64,000 nucleotides of DNA from Rodentibacter caecimuris (lineage in GTDB: Bacteria; Pseudomonadota; Gammaproteobacteria; Enterobacterales; Pasteurellaceae). A program made the position numbers and the translations under genes. The notes under the pieces are model-generated. The model did not search any database, was not told the DNA's origin, and saw only the letters and a list, made by a program, of their open reading frames with translations. The stretch covers positions 1 through 64,000 of the forward strand of contig MLAA01000004.1 in assembly GCA_001998905.1 (NCBI GenBank). Direction: 5' to 3'. Shown piece by piece: positions 9,506 through 19,700 of this stretch (positions are counted from its first letter, which is position 1; every line of letters begins with the position of its first letter).

Positions 9506-10738
9506 ATGCCGAAAAAACCTTCTGTTTTTGGCGGCGCCTGTATTATTGCCAGTGTTTGCGTCGGAGCCGGAATGTTGGGGCTTCCTTCCTCCGGAGCCGG
9601 TGCTTGGACAATTTGGTCAAGCCTTACTATTATTTTCACTATGATCATGATGACATTATCAGGCTGGCTACTATTAGAAGCCTATAAAGATTTTGATCTT
9701 AGAGTCTCTTTTAGTTCAGTAACAAAACAAATTTTAGGCAATAAACTCAATTTATTAAATAATCTAGCAGTTTATTTTGTTGGTGGAATTCTACTTTACG
9801 CCTATATTACTGCCTCTGGGGCCATTATTGATGGATTAATCAGTCCATTCATCACATTAGGACAATACAGCAGCCGAATTTGGTCAGTTATATTTGTATT
9901 GCTATTTTCATTCTTTGTTTGGCATTCTACTCGCTTAGTCGATCGTGTTTCCGTGCTTCTCATCATCTTTATGGCATCGTCATTTGCTATTAGTAGTTAT
10001 GGACTTGCAATAAATATTGACTTAAATATATTACTTGATCACCCATCGCAAAATAATAGCTACGCCCCCTACGCAATAGCAATGATCCCTGTTGCTCTGA
10101 CTTCATTCGGCTATCATCACTCTGTTTCTACAATGAGGGCTTATTACGCTGAAGAACAAAAAGCTAAATATGCTATTCTAGGTGGAACACTTATTGCCCT
10201 CGCATTTTATTTGCTGTGGATTTTCTGTATATTTGGTAATTTAACCCGTCAACAATTTATCCAAATCATCGCAAATGGCGGAAATTTAGAAACATTATTG
10301 AGTGTATTAAGAAATACAATCCAATCCGATTCTATTCGACAAGCCATCAATATATTTTCTATTTCAGCTATTTTATCTTCTTTCATTGGTGTCGGATTGG
10401 GCGTCTTTGATTTTTTAGCTGACTTTTTTAAATTTGACGATACTCGCTCAGGTAGAACCCAATCTTGGGCAGTAACTTTTTTACCGCCATTATTGCTGTC
10501 AGTTTTATATCCACTTGGTTTCCTAAAAGCTATTGGCTATGCCGGTGCTGTTGCTACAATTTGGGTATGTATCATTCCAGCCTTATTAGTTTATAAAGTT
10601 AGAAAGAAAATGACTAAAAATCCTTTTAGAGTCTGTGGTGGAACACTTCTGCTTATAGTAATAATTTTGTTTGGACTTTTAACCGCACTTTTTCATTTTC
10701 TTGCAATGTTTAACTATCTACCGATACTGACAAAGTAA
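9506..10738 (+). CDS. tnaB: Aromatic amino acid permease, TnaB/Mtr-like
   Basis: An inner-membrane proton symporter of the hydroxy/aromatic amino acid permease family (TnaB, Mtr, TyrP). The 410 residues contain about eleven membrane segments. The N-terminal FGGACIIASVCVGAGMLGLP is the family signature. Its place directly after tnaA indicates tryptophan as substrate; tyrosine transport cannot be excluded. A good GGAG ribosome site lies at 9497-9500. Confidence 0.88.
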   Translation: MPKKPSVFGGACIIASVCVGAGMLGLPSSGAGAWTIWSSLTIIFTMIMMTLSGWLLLEAYKDFDLRVSFSSVTKQILGNKLNLLNNLAVYFVGGILLYAYITASGAIIDGLISPFITLGQYSSRIWSVIFVLLFSFFVWHSTRLVDRVSVLLIIFMASSFAISSYGLAINIDLNILLDHPSQNNSYAPYAIAMIPVALTSFGYHHSVSTMRAYYAEEQKAKYAILGGTLIALAFYLLWIFCIFGNLTRQQFIQIIANGGNLETLLSVLRNTIQSDSIRQAINIFSISAILSSFIGVGLGVFDFLADFFKFDDTRSGRTQSWAVTFLPPLLLSVLYPLGFLKAIGYAGAVATIWVCIIPALLVYKVRKKMTKNPFRVCGGTLLLIVIILFGLLTALFHFLAMFNYLPILTK

Positions 10739-10746
10739 TCAAAAAC

Positions 10747-10774
10747 AATAGGTATAGTGCTTGCTATACCTATT
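10747..10774 (+). terminator. Hairpin after tnaB
   Basis: AATAGGTATAG (10747-10757) pairs perfectly with CTATACCTATT (10764-10774). No U-run follows, so termination is uncertain, but the hairpin could protect the 3' end of the tna mRNA. Confidence 0.45.
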
Positions 10775-10871
10775 CTGTGCTATTTATGACGACAAACTGC
10801 AATAAAATCCAATTTTTTTAGGGAGATTAAGTACTCTAAAGTATTCGTCGTTTTACCTACCTCTATATTGC

Positions 10872-10897
10872 AAAAAACCCTGTAAAATACAGGGTTT
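10872..10897 (-). terminator. gyrA terminator
   Basis: AAACCCTGTA (10875-10884) and TACAGGGTTT (10888-10897) form a 10-base stem with a 3-base loop. Read on the minus strand it is followed by a U-run, placing it as the gyrA terminator about 45 bases after the stop. Confidence 0.85.
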
Positions 10898-10940
10898 ATA
10901 GTCATTTTAAAATTCTTCAGTTGTTTAGATTAGAATGTTG

Positions 10941-13595
10941 TTAATCTTCACTATTTACAGATTCTTCCATTGGAAGGTTTTCTTCCTCCACATCACAAAC
11001 CCGTTCAAGGCTCACCAACTGCTCATTTTCTGCCGTACGTATTAATCGTACCCCTTGAGTATTCCGTCCAACAATGCTAACTTCACAAACACGTGTTCGA
11101 ACCAGTGTTCCGGCATCTGTAATCAACATAATTTGGTCATTTTCTTCTACTTGTGTGGCGGCTACTACTTTACCGTTACGTTCACTTACCTTAATTGAAA
11201 TGACCCCTTTAGTATTACGAGATTTTGTCGGATATTCACTTAGCTCTGTGCGCTTACCGTAACCGTTTTGTGTCGCTGTTAAAATAGCACCTTGATTCTT
11301 CGGAACAACTAATGAGACGACTTTATCAATATTCAAATCCAAAGCCTCGTCAGCACTATCGTCAGAAATGTCTTCAATTTCGACCGCACTTTCTTCATCT
11401 GATAACTCACTAGTTAGAGCAAGTTTAATTCCACGCACGCCTGTTGCAGCCCGCCCCATCGCTCGTACTGCCGCTTCATCAAAACGAACAACTCTACCTT
11501 GCGATGAAAACAACATAATCTCATTAGAACCATCTGTAATATCTACACCGATCAATTCATCTTCATCTCGTAAGTTTAAGGCAATAATACCGTTTGAGCG
11601 AGGACGACTAAACTCAGTTAACGCAATTTTCTTCACTATACCACCAGCAGTTGCCATAATGACAAATTTACCTTCTTCATATGCAGACACCGGTAAGATC
11701 GCCGTAATCCGTTCATTAGCATCAAGCGGTAGAATATTAATAATCGGCCGACCGCGTGATCCTCGGCTGGCTTGTGGTAATTGATAAACTTTTAGCCAAT
11801 ATAAACGACCTCGACTGGAGAAACATAGAATAGTATCGTGAGTATTCGCTACTAATAATTTCTCGATGAAGTCTTCTTCTTTCATTTTCGTTGCAGATTT
11901 ACCCTTGCCGCCCCGACGCTGAGCTTCGTAATCTGTCAATGGTTGATATTTCACATATCCTTCATGAGAAAGCGTTACAACAACATCTTCTTGAGCAATT
12001 AAATCTTCAAGATCAATATCGCCTGAAGCAGTAGTAATTTCCGTGCGACGTTCATCTCCGAATTGCGCTTTAACTTGTTCTAATTCTTCTCGAATCACTT
12101 CCATTAAACGTTCTGGACTATTTAAAATGCGCAACAACTCTTGAATTTCAGCTAATAACTCTTGATAAGCAGCAACGATTTTTTCATGTTCAAGCCCAGT
12201 CAAACGATGTAATTGCATTTCAACAATAGTTTTAACCTGCTCTTCGGATAAATAATACAATCCATCGCGTACACCAAATTCTTCCGCTAAATCTTCCGGG
12301 CGAGAAACATCCGCGCCTGCGGCCGCGAGCATTGGTGCGACATTACCTAATTGCCAGCCTCTGGCCATTAATCCTGCCTCGGCTTCGCTACGAGTCTTCG
12401 AATTACGGATTAATTCAATCACTTCCTCAATATTAGCTAAAGCAATAGCTTGCCCTTCTAATTTATGCACGCTTTCACGCGCTTTACGCAATTCAAATAA
12501 AGTACGGCGTACCACAACTTCACGGCGGTGTAATACAAAAGATTCAATAATTTGTTTTAAATTAAACAAACGAGGCTGACCATGATCCAAGGCCACCATA
12601 TTGATACCAAAAGTAACCTGCATTTGAGTTAAGGCATATAAATGATTTAGTACCACTTCGCCTACTGCATCGCGCTTAATATCAATCTCAATACGAATCC
12701 CTTCTTTATTGGAAAGGTCAATAATATTACTGATGCCCTCAATTTTTTTCTCTTTAATCAATTCAGCAACTTTTTCTACTAATTTTGCTTTATTGACTTG
12801 ATAAGGCAATTCGGTAACGACAATTTGTTCTCTTCCCTTATCATTACTTTCAACCGTCGCTCTTGCACGGATATAAACCTTACCTCTTCCAGTACGATAG
12901 GCATCTTCGATACCTTTACGGCCATTAATAATCGCCGCCGTTGGAAAATCCGGACCAGGGATAAAACGCATTAGTTCGTCAATGGTAATATCGTGATTAT
13001 CAATATAGGCCAGACATCCGTCTAACACTTCGTTTAAATTATGTGGTGGAATATTTGTTGCCATTCCAACAGCAATCCCTGACGAACCATTTGCCAATAA
13101 CGCCGGAATTCGTGTAGGCAAAACATCAGGAATCATCAATTCACCATCATAATTTGGTGAAAAATTGACGGTTTCTTTATCCAAATCAGTCAACAATGCC
13201 TGTGTGATTTTTTGCATACGGACTTCGGTATAACGCATTGCTGCCGGCGCATCACCATCAATTGAACCAAAATTCCCCTGTCCATCAACTAACATATACC
13301 GTAATGAGAAAGGCTGAGCCATACGAACAATTGTGTCATAGACTGCAGAATCTCCGTGCGGATGATATTTACCGATCACATCACCGACTACACGAGCAGA
13401 TTTTACATATTTTTTATTTGCTGTATTACCTTCGCGATCCATAGAAAACAGGACGCGACGATGAACCGGTTTCAAACCGTCTCGGACATCCGGCAAGGCT
13501 CGCCCGACAATTACCGACATTGCATAGTCAAGATAAGAAGACTTAAGTTCTTCTTCAATATTTATAGGGGTTATAGATTGAACTGAGTCCGTCAT
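10941..13595 (-). CDS. gyrA: DNA gyrase subunit A
   Basis: The breaking-and-rejoining subunit of DNA gyrase, which introduces negative supercoils as GyrA2GyrB2. 884 residues. The active-site Tyr122 follows Arg121 in [12 protein letters not shown]. The quinolone-determining region reads [17 protein letters not shown] with Ser83 and Asp87 in E. coli numbering, the susceptible wild-type residues. The C-terminal half holds the GyrA-box repeat region (QRRGGKGK) that wraps DNA, and an acidic tail. It appears monocistronic, with a terminator downstream. Confidence 0.98.
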   Translation of the reverse strand: MTDSVQSITPINIEEELKSSYLDYAMSVIVGRALPDVRDGLKPVHRRVLFSMDREGNTANKKYVKSARVVGDVIGKYHPHGDSAVYDTIVRMAQPFSLRYMLVDGQGNFGSIDGDAPAAMRYTEVRMQKITQALLTDLDKETVNFSPNYDGELMIPDVLPTRIPALLANGSSGIAVGMATNIPPHNLNEVLDGCLAYIDNHDITIDELMRFIPGPDFPTAAIINGRKGIEDAYRTGRGKVYIRARATVESNDKGREQIVVTELPYQVNKAKLVEKVAELIKEKKIEGISNIIDLSNKEGIRIEIDIKRDAVGEVVLNHLYALTQMQVTFGINMVALDHGQPRLFNLKQIIESFVLHRREVVVRRTLFELRKARESVHKLEGQAIALANIEEVIELIRNSKTRSEAEAGLMARGWQLGNVAPMLAAAGADVSRPEDLAEEFGVRDGLYYLSEEQVKTIVEMQLHRLTGLEHEKIVAAYQELLAEIQELLRILNSPERLMEVIREELEQVKAQFGDERRTEITTASGDIDLEDLIAQEDVVVTLSHEGYVKYQPLTDYEAQRRGGKGKSATKMKEEDFIEKLLVANTHDTILCFSSRGRLYWLKVYQLPQASRGSRGRPIINILPLDANERITAILPVSAYEEGKFVIMATAGGIVKKIALTEFSRPRSNGIIALNLRDEDELIGVDITDGSNEIMLFSSQGRVVRFDEAAVRAMGRAATGVRGIKLALTSELSDEESAVEIEDISDDSADEALDLNIDKVVSLVVPKNQGAILTATQNGYGKRTELSEYPTKSRNTKGVISIKVSERNGKVVAATQVEENDQIMLITDAGTLVRTRVCEVSIVGRNTQGVRLIRTAENEQLVSLERVCDVEEENLPMEESVNSED

Positions 13596-13707
13596 AACAT
13601 TCCTTGAAGGGTCAAAAAAATTGACAGAAGTATAGCATAAGTTGCCCTATTTAACTAATCTTATCAGGCAAAGTGCGGTCAATTTTCCGCCTGTTTTTGA
13701 CTGGCGA

Positions 13708-14535
13708 TTAAAGGGAGGAATAGTTATCTGTAAAAATATCTACGCCGACTGTTTCGCCAGAATTTAAAGGTTTGCTGATTCGAGCAGTTTCCAAACAAAG
13801 CATTCTTTGATAATCAGCTTCCCGCATTGCGCTCGTGGCTTTATGCCAAGGATTCCACAATACAAGCTCACTAGTATTATGGTGTTCAAGAATAATTTGG
13901 CGACTGAATTGGTGATCAACAATTTTATTTTGATGAAAATTACCGCTGTAAATACAATCGACATTTTCGTGGATTGTTCGTCTGCTCGGCGCTTCTTCTG
14001 TTCGTTGGGTAAGGGAATTAAAACAACTTGTCGGTAAATCTAAAACCTCAACCTGATGAATATCGCCGATATGGAAATAACTATGCAACGCCACTTCCAC
14101 CGGTTGTTGCCCATAATGGGTAAAAAGCAGTCGGCATTTCTGCGCAAATAACATTTCCACTTTTGCCTCAATGATTTGGTTTTGATCAAATAAAGCAAAA
14201 ATTAACCGCACTTTATCCGGTTGAATTTCATAATCAGAAAGTTGCCATAGACGTAATCTTGCCGTGCCGTGTGCTGGCGACTGTTTTGTACCGAACCAAG
14301 GGTAGCAAATCGGCACACCACCACGAATTGCCGTGCCTAATGAAAATGGGTCAATTTCGCTTAACCAAAGCAAGTCTTGTTGTTCAGAAGAAGGCGCCCA
14401 GCTTAACAGCTGAGCCCCTTGTAGTGCGATTTTTGCTTTTCCGACCTGATGATCCAAATGGAGAACGGGGATGTCGTTGTAATGATATAAACTTAATTCT
14501 GGCGTAAGATCGATGATTTTATTAATAATTGGCAT
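13708..14535 (-). CDS. Glucose-6-phosphate 1-epimerase-like (YeaD family)
   Basis: An aldose 1-epimerase-fold enzyme of the YeaD/hexose-6-phosphate mutarotase family, which interconverts alpha and beta anomers of hexose phosphates. The 275 residues include GGVPICYPWFG near residue 90, the family hallmark, and VALHSYFHIGDI with a catalytic His; a C-terminal Glu lies in MLCLETARI. The gene start overlaps the end of the sulfatase-maturase gene by 14 bases, so the two are co-translated. The context suggests it handles a sugar released by the sulfatase pathway, but it could equally be a housekeeping mutarotase. Confidence 0.82.
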   Translation of the reverse strand: MPIINKIIDLTPELSLYHYNDIPVLHLDHQVGKAKIALQGAQLLSWAPSSEQQDLLWLSEIDPFSLGTAIRGGVPICYPWFGTKQSPAHGTARLRLWQLSDYEIQPDKVRLIFALFDQNQIIEAKVEMLFAQKCRLLFTHYGQQPVEVALHSYFHIGDIHQVEVLDLPTSCFNSLTQRTEEAPSRRTIHENVDCIYSGNFHQNKIVDHQFSRQIILEHHNTSELVLWNPWHKATSAMREADYQRMLCLETARISKPLNSGETVGVDIFTDNYSSL

Positions 14536-15685
14536 TTTTAGCTCCTTGAATTTGCAATTTCATTTGTTGCATATAATCGGCAGTCTGTTTAAAAAAATAT
14601 TGATAGGACGCACACAGATAATTTTGTTTCCACTCATCGTTATCTTGAAGCAAAATGCGATGCTTTGGGCAACCACCGTGGCACAATACACGAAATTCAC
14701 ATTGCCGACAAACCCGTGTCAAACTATTTTGCTTATACTGACCAAACCGACGCTGTTTCTCTGATAAGACAAGATTTACTAATGAGGTTTCATTTAAACT
14801 TCCCAATTTGTTATTCGGATAAACATAATGATCGCAGGAATACACATCACCATTGGCTTCAACAACCAAGGATTGACCGCAAGTCGGGCGATGAATGCAA
14901 CTGCTTGAGGGATACCCTAACCATTGTCCAAGCAGATTTTCAAATTCTGAGATAAAAATCGTACCAATATCCTGTTTTTTCCACTCTTGAAAAACATCGA
15001 CTAAAAAATGCCCGTACCCTTGTTGCGGCACGGAAAACGCTGTTGTTTTCAACTCAGTCGTACAGTTTGTCGAAAGATGCGTTTCAACAATGGGGATAAA
15101 CTGCATAAATGTCGAACCTAATGATTTGAGTGCCTGATAGGTTTCTTTACCTTTTTGCCAGTTTTGATCATTGACGACAGTTAACGTGTTAAATTCCACC
15201 TGATGTGCTTTTAATAATTGTAACGCATTCACCACCCGCTCAAAGGTCGGATTACCGCTATTTGTCATACGATAACGGTTATGCACCGCACTGAGACCAT
15301 CGATGGAAAGTCCGATTAAAAATTGGTGTTGCTTAAAAAATGCCGCCCATTGCTGATTAAGCGCTATACCGTTAGTTTGAAACCCATTGGTGATGGTTTT
15401 ACCGTTGGCAAATTCTCGCTGAAAATTGACCGCACTTTTGAAGAAATCCAGACCAAGCAGGGTCGGCTCACCACCTTGCCACATAAATTCAACCCGATCT
15501 CCTGCCTGTGATTCAATGTAATTTTTAATATAATTTTTGAGAGTATGTTCCGACATAAACTCAGCATTGTTGCCAAAATACTGCGATTTTCCCAAGTAAA
15601 AACAGTATTCGCACTGAATATTACAATGGAAACTACTGGGTTTTGCCATTAAATGAAAATGCGCTTTCGGCGAAAAAAATGACAT
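14522..15685 (-). CDS. Anaerobic sulfatase-maturating enzyme (radical SAM)
   Basis: A cytoplasmic radical-SAM/SPASM enzyme that oxidises the active-site Cys or Ser of sulfatases to formylglycine without oxygen. The 387-residue protein has the radical-SAM cluster motif C21-N-I-Q-C25-E-Y-C28. A SPASM region with many Cys follows (CIHRPTCGQ, GDVYSCDHYVYP, CRQCEFRVLCHGGCPKHR), which binds two further FeS clusters. The nearby sulfatase (16373-17818) is of the Cys type, its expected substrate. It is separated from the upstream regulator gene by one base. The E. coli relatives are AslB and YdeM. Confidence 0.93.
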   Translation of the reverse strand: MSFFSPKAHFHLMAKPSSFHCNIQCEYCFYLGKSQYFGNNAEFMSEHTLKNYIKNYIESQAGDRVEFMWQGGEPTLLGLDFFKSAVNFQREFANGKTITNGFQTNGIALNQQWAAFFKQHQFLIGLSIDGLSAVHNRYRMTNSGNPTFERVVNALQLLKAHQVEFNTLTVVNDQNWQKGKETYQALKSLGSTFMQFIPIVETHLSTNCTTELKTTAFSVPQQGYGHFLVDVFQEWKKQDIGTIFISEFENLLGQWLGYPSSSCIHRPTCGQSLVVEANGDVYSCDHYVYPNNKLGSLNETSLVNLVLSEKQRRFGQYKQNSLTRVCRQCEFRVLCHGGCPKHRILLQDNDEWKQNYLCASYQYFFKQTADYMQQMKLQIQGAKNANY

Positions 15686-15686
15686 A

Positions 15687-16283
15687 CTACTTGCCTTTGT
15701 GATGATTTAATGCGTCTTTAAATAAGCCGTTTTGTTTTAATTCTTTACCGATACGAATTGCTGTTTCCGTTTCACAGCCCGCATATTCGGCAATTTCTCG
15801 GTAAGTCCAATTATAGTAGGGGAAATGTTGGGTAAGAAAATAAAGACTGTCGATCACGCGATCAAAGGTACGCAAATAGGCACTTTTGGCTAAGCGCTGT
15901 TCCGCTTCTCTTAACTCCTCCGCTAAGGTTTGCAATAAATATTTTGTCATTGCACTATTATGTAGAAAGAATTGATCGATATTGTCTAATTTGATTTGAA
16001 TCAGTTCCGATTCAATTAACACTTTCGCCGTGCAGTGATAATGATTGTTGCCTAAACCGAATAAGGTGCGGAAACCGAAATAATCGCCTTGAGAATAAAG
16101 TCTGACTAAGCTCTCTTTTCCGTTATCAAGGGTATGATAAAGACCGATAAGACCTTGCTTGATATAATAAAATTCGTGCGCTTTTTCGCCCTGTTGGTAA
16201 ATCACCGTTCCCTTGTTCATTTGCGAAAGCCGGTTTAATTGGCACTGCGCAAGTTCAGTAGGTACAATCAATCCTTTGTTCAT
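15687..16283 (-). CDS. Crp/Fnr-family transcription regulator
   Basis: A 198-residue regulator with an N-terminal cyclic-nucleotide-binding-type beta-barrel (GTVIYQQGEKAHEFYYIKQG, residues about 24-45), a dimerisation helix around 120-140 and a C-terminal winged HTH (WTYREIAEYAGCETETAIRIGKEL). The N-terminal FeS-cysteine cluster of FNR is absent, and I cannot tell whether it binds cAMP or another ligand. The gene lies just upstream of the maturase and downstream of the sulfatase, so it most likely controls sulfatase or sugar-sulfate genes. Confidence 0.85.
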   Translation of the reverse strand: MNKGLIVPTELAQCQLNRLSQMNKGTVIYQQGEKAHEFYYIKQGLIGLYHTLDNGKESLVRLYSQGDYFGFRTLFGLGNNHYHCTAKVLIESELIQIKLDNIDQFFLHNSAMTKYLLQTLAEELREAEQRLAKSAYLRTFDRVIDSLYFLTQHFPYYNWTYREIAEYAGCETETAIRIGKELKQNGLFKDALNHHKGK

Positions 16284-16335
16284 TATCGTTCCTTTTAAAT
16301 AGGTTAAATGAATTTTGTTTTATCAGAAACATCAT

Positions 16336-16367
16336 ATTTACCCGAAACGATTTTATTTCGGGTAAAT
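16336..16367 (-). terminator. Strong hairpin between sulfatase and regulator genes
   Basis: ATTTACCCGAAA (16336-16347) and TTTCGGGTAAAT (16356-16367) form a perfect 12-base stem six bases after the sulfatase stop. No U-run follows on the minus strand, so it may be a partial terminator or an mRNA-stabilising structure that separates the symporter-sulfatase message from the regulator-maturase-mutarotase message. Confidence 0.6.
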
Positions 16368-16372
16368 ACGAT

Positions 16373-17818
16373 TTAGATTTCATTAATAATTCGATAAACC
16401 CAATTCTCGAGAGGATCCTTTAATCTTTGCATTTCTAAACGCATTTCCTCCAGCATTTCTTGCTTTATCTCTTTATAGTTTTCATCATAAAACAAATTGT
16501 TCATTTCTTGCGGATCTCGGCGTACATCATAAAGTTCGCAAATATCCGTCGCATTAAATACTAATTTGTAATCTTTACGCCGCCACATTCGCTGTTCAAA
16601 ATAAACAAAATGCCCTGCCAGTTGAGCTAAAACCCCCTTGCGCTGATTATTTTGTTTCTGACGAACAATCGGTAACAAAGTTTCTCCCTCAAACTCCGTT
16701 GGAATCGGTTGCCGAGCAATATCATAAACCGTAGAAGTTAAATCGTGTAAATAAACAAGATTATCATCGTGCTGATTTTTTCGTTCGGACAGCGGATCTC
16801 GTACAATAAGAGGAATATTATAAGTGGTATCAAACATAAATTCCCCTTTTTCAATCATTTTATGTGCGCCCATTGCATCACCGTGATCGGCAGTGGCGAC
16901 AATAAAAGTATTATGATAAAGATCGTTACTTTCCAAATACGCCAACAATTCGCCAATAGCATCATCAATTAATGTGATATACCCCCAAAATTTTGTAATC
17001 ACTTCTTTCCAACGGTCTTCACTCGCTTCCCACATTCCCCACATTTTGGAAATCGTGCGGAAATGTCCCGGTTTGCCCTCTAACGGTTTAAAAAAACTTT
17101 CATCTAGTATGACATCATCTTTTGAATACATTGAATAATAAGGTTCCGGCACGATACAAGGTGTATGCGGTCCCCAAAAGTTGATCCAAGTAAAAAACGG
17201 TTTACCTTCCGCTAAGGATTCTTGAATATAACGTTTAGCTTCATCAATAATAAAATAGGGAATGGTCTGTTCTCTAGTACCGGACAATAACCCACAAAGC
17301 TCTTGTACTCGCAAATGCGGGTTTTCGCCAAAATAGGTTTGGCTCACGGTCGGAATATTAAACCCTTTTTCAGCTAACCATTCCCGATAGCGGTTAGAAT
17401 GGGTCGGCGGCTGGTTAAACACAAGATTGTGATAAACGCCACTTCCCGGATAACCATAGCCATCAAAATTATGCCCCTTAATATCATAATCTTCCGGCAC
17501 AGATTGCGTACCAACGTGCCATTTCCCCACCACATAACAATTATAGCCGTCTAATTTAGCAATATTCGGCGCTTCTCGACGAATTTCGCCCGAACCGCCT
17601 TTTTCACCATTTTTAATAATCCCGTGCGAAGACGGCATTAATCCGGTAAATAAAGAGGTTCGAGCAGGTCCACATACTGACGCAGGTGTAAACGCGTTGT
17701 TAAAACGAATACCTTCCTGTGCCAGTCTATCAAGATTAGGCGTTTTTACAATTTGATGGCCATAAACGCTCAACATATCTTTACGTACTTGGTCTAGCAA
17801 AATATACATAATATTCAT
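16373..17818 (-). CDS. Cytoplasmic Cys-type sulfatase, YidJ-like
   Basis: Hydrolyses a sulfate ester using a formylglycine made from Cys49 in the signature C-G-P-A-R-T-S-L-F-T-G. About 481 residues of the alkaline-phosphatase superfamily fold, with metal-binding LLDQVRKDMLSVYG near the N-terminus, GKWHVG near residue 100 and TADHGDAMGAHKM near 315. There is no signal peptide, so the substrate must be imported first. It starts at the ATG at 17818, sharing one base with the symporter stop (TGATG); an in-frame GTG lies three bases upstream. The gene pair resembles E. coli yidK-yidJ. The natural substrate, probably a sulfated sugar, is unknown. Confidence 0.9.
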   Translation of the reverse strand: MNIMYILLDQVRKDMLSVYGHQIVKTPNLDRLAQEGIRFNNAFTPASVCGPARTSLFTGLMPSSHGIIKNGEKGGSGEIRREAPNIAKLDGYNCYVVGKWHVGTQSVPEDYDIKGHNFDGYGYPGSGVYHNLVFNQPPTHSNRYREWLAEKGFNIPTVSQTYFGENPHLRVQELCGLLSGTREQTIPYFIIDEAKRYIQESLAEGKPFFTWINFWGPHTPCIVPEPYYSMYSKDDVILDESFFKPLEGKPGHFRTISKMWGMWEASEDRWKEVITKFWGYITLIDDAIGELLAYLESNDLYHNTFIVATADHGDAMGAHKMIEKGEFMFDTTYNIPLIVRDPLSERKNQHDDNLVYLHDLTSTVYDIARQPIPTEFEGETLLPIVRQKQNNQRKGVLAQLAGHFVYFEQRMWRRKDYKLVFNATDICELYDVRRDPQEMNNLFYDENYKEIKQEMLEEMRLEMQRLKDPLENWVYRIINEI

Positions 17819-19497
17819 CACTTCACCTCTTTTTTACGCATGATGATAAATAGTAGCACTTGGCATATTGCATAGCCCGCTAAAATGAGTTTAGGATTAC
17901 CGTCGTATGATGCCAAACCAAGCGGAGAAAGTAACGCATGTAGAGTAATCAATCCTAATACCAAAGAAGCGACTGTGAGTGGCGCATATTTCCAATTGGT
18001 TAAATCGACACCCTCTTTGTTTTCCTTACTTTCTTGATAAGGTTCGCGTTTGAGGAATTGCCCTAATATCAGCATCACAACCACATCAAACACAAATAAT
18101 GCCGCCATCACATAAACAAAATTCACTTTGACATTAAATACCCAAACAATACAAAAATAAAGTACAACGTGAAGTAATAAGGCTATTCTAGCGGCTAATC
18201 CGGAAACAGTTTTATTGAAAAGCCCTACAGCAAATAGTGCCACAATGGGGATATTCACAAAGCCGGCAAAACGTTTGGTTAATAAGAAAATTCCATCAGT
18301 ACCGAACATTAACAACGGTGCGATAACCATTGTTAATATCGCCATGACCGTTGAGACTTTTTTAGCGTGGGCGATCAGTTCTTGATCGGAAAACACTTTT
18401 TTACTAATGGACGGTAATAAATCCTTACAATAAATGGTTGCCGCAGAATTTAAAAAAGAATTAAAAGTACTTAAAATCGCCCCGAACAATGCGGCAATGA
18501 AAAAGCCTTGTAAAAAGGTTGGCAACACTTTATTAACTAAGGCTGGATAAGAGGTATCTATCGGATCTAAACCGCTGCCAAGAATATGAAAACTTAATAA
18601 TCCGGGTAGATTAAGAATTATCGGGAGCGTCAATAAAAATAATGCTGCAATGAGAATGCCTTTTTGCCCCGATTGCAAATCTCTTGCCCCTAGCGCACGC
18701 TGTACAATAGCTTGGTTGGTCGTCCAATAAAAGAAATTCACAATCAAAATACCGGTAAACATTGCTGGCCAAGGCACAGCATCATCTTTACCACCTATGG
18801 CATTAAATTTTTCAATATTTAAACTTGTAATGGTTTTTAATCCTTCAGTAAAACTTCCTTCGCCTAAATAAATGAGTGCAAAAATAGGCACTAATAATGC
18901 ACCGATGACTAAAATCACCGCATTAATCGTATCAGATACCGCAACGGCTTTTAACCCGCCGAAAATGGCATAAATCGCGCCGACAATACCGATTGCAATG
19001 ACAGTATAAGCAATTGATTCAGCATAAGTTAAACCAAAATAGGTTTCTAAATTAAAAATTTTATTAAATGCAATAGCACCGGTATAAAGTGCGGTCGGAA
19101 TAACGATAAAAAGATAAAATACTAAAAAAAGCGCCGACATAATTAAACGTGTTTGGCGATCAAAACGGTTCTCAAAAAATTCAGGAATCGTGGTATAGCC
19201 GTTTTTAATATATTTCGGCAGTAAATAAAGTGCCAAAAAACAAAGAGGAATTACCGATTGAACCGTCCAAGCAATAATAGAAAAATTCCCCTTGTATGAT
19301 ACGGCATTCACCCCGATTAATTGTTCAGTCGATAATGAAGTCAATACCATTGAACAGCCAATCACAACCCCACTTAATCCCCTTCCCGCTAGAAAATAGC
19401 CTTTAGACGTGGTTAAATCATCATTTTTAGTTTTTTTCCACGAAATAAATGCCACAATTCCCGTTACTATCAGAAAACTGACAATCGTTATAAACAT
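17818..19497 (-). CDS. Sodium:solute symporter (SSS family), YidK-like
   Basis: An inner-membrane Na+-coupled transporter of 559 residues with about fourteen membrane segments. The segment [16 protein letters not shown] near residue 55 and the later [16 protein letters not shown] carry SGLT-type Na+-site residues. It strongly resembles E. coli YidK, whose gene likewise neighbours the sulfatase gene yidJ. Co-translation with the cytoplasmic sulfatase implies that it imports the sulfated compound. A CRP site lies 100 bases upstream, with a possible -10 (TATTAT on the minus strand, 19545-19540). Confidence 0.88.
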   Translation of the reverse strand: MFITIVSFLIVTGIVAFISWKKTKNDDLTTSKGYFLAGRGLSGVVIGCSMVLTSLSTEQLIGVNAVSYKGNFSIIAWTVQSVIPLCFLALYLLPKYIKNGYTTIPEFFENRFDRQTRLIMSALFLVFYLFIVIPTALYTGAIAFNKIFNLETYFGLTYAESIAYTVIAIGIVGAIYAIFGGLKAVAVSDTINAVILVIGALLVPIFALIYLGEGSFTEGLKTITSLNIEKFNAIGGKDDAVPWPAMFTGILIVNFFYWTTNQAIVQRALGARDLQSGQKGILIAALFLLTLPIILNLPGLLSFHILGSGLDPIDTSYPALVNKVLPTFLQGFFIAALFGAILSTFNSFLNSAATIYCKDLLPSISKKVFSDQELIAHAKKVSTVMAILTMVIAPLLMFGTDGIFLLTKRFAGFVNIPIVALFAVGLFNKTVSGLAARIALLLHVVLYFCIVWVFNVKVNFVYVMAALFVFDVVVMLILGQFLKREPYQESKENKEGVDLTNWKYAPLTVASLVLGLITLHALLSPLGLASYDGNPKLILAGYAICQVLLFIIMRKKEVK

Positions 19498-19595
19498 AAG
19501 CTTCTCCTCGCTTTAGACCAATATCACCGCATACTTAGAATAATAGATAGAGAAAAGATGTTTTATGATAATCATCATAACCCCAACCAAATTGG

Positions 19596-19611
19596 TGTGA
19601 ATTAGATCACA
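19596..19611. promoter_or_regulatory. CRP site between the symporter and exporter genes
   Basis: TGTGAATTAGATCACA is a perfect TGTGA-N6-TCACA site in the 200-base divergent region. It lies about 45 bases upstream of the predicted plus-strand start for the exporter and about 70 bases upstream of a possible minus-strand start for the symporter. It could serve both, or be the binding site of the local Crp/Fnr-type regulator. Confidence 0.75.
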
Positions 19612-19614
19612 AAT

Positions 19615-19642
19615 TTGACATTCTTTTTTTCAATAATATGAG
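19615..19642 (+). promoter_or_regulatory. Predicted promoter of the TauE-like exporter gene
   Basis: TTGACA (19615-19620) and TATGAG (19637-19642) with a 16-base spacer, immediately downstream of the CRP site. The leader ends with a GGAGGA ribosome site at 19692-19697. Confidence 0.55.
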
Positions 19643-19700
19643 CAGGATCATAAAGCAAGCGGCATCCTATTCAGCATAATAATAAAAAACAGGAGGAATG

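Noticed and set aside
13326..13372. Quinolone-resistance mutations in gyrA
   Set aside because: The determining region has Ser83 and Asp87, the wild-type residues.
19561..19582. Fur box in the symporter/exporter intergenic region (ATGATAATCATCAT)
   Set aside because: It is only a partial match to the 19-base Fur consensus, and the neighbouring genes have no evident iron role.
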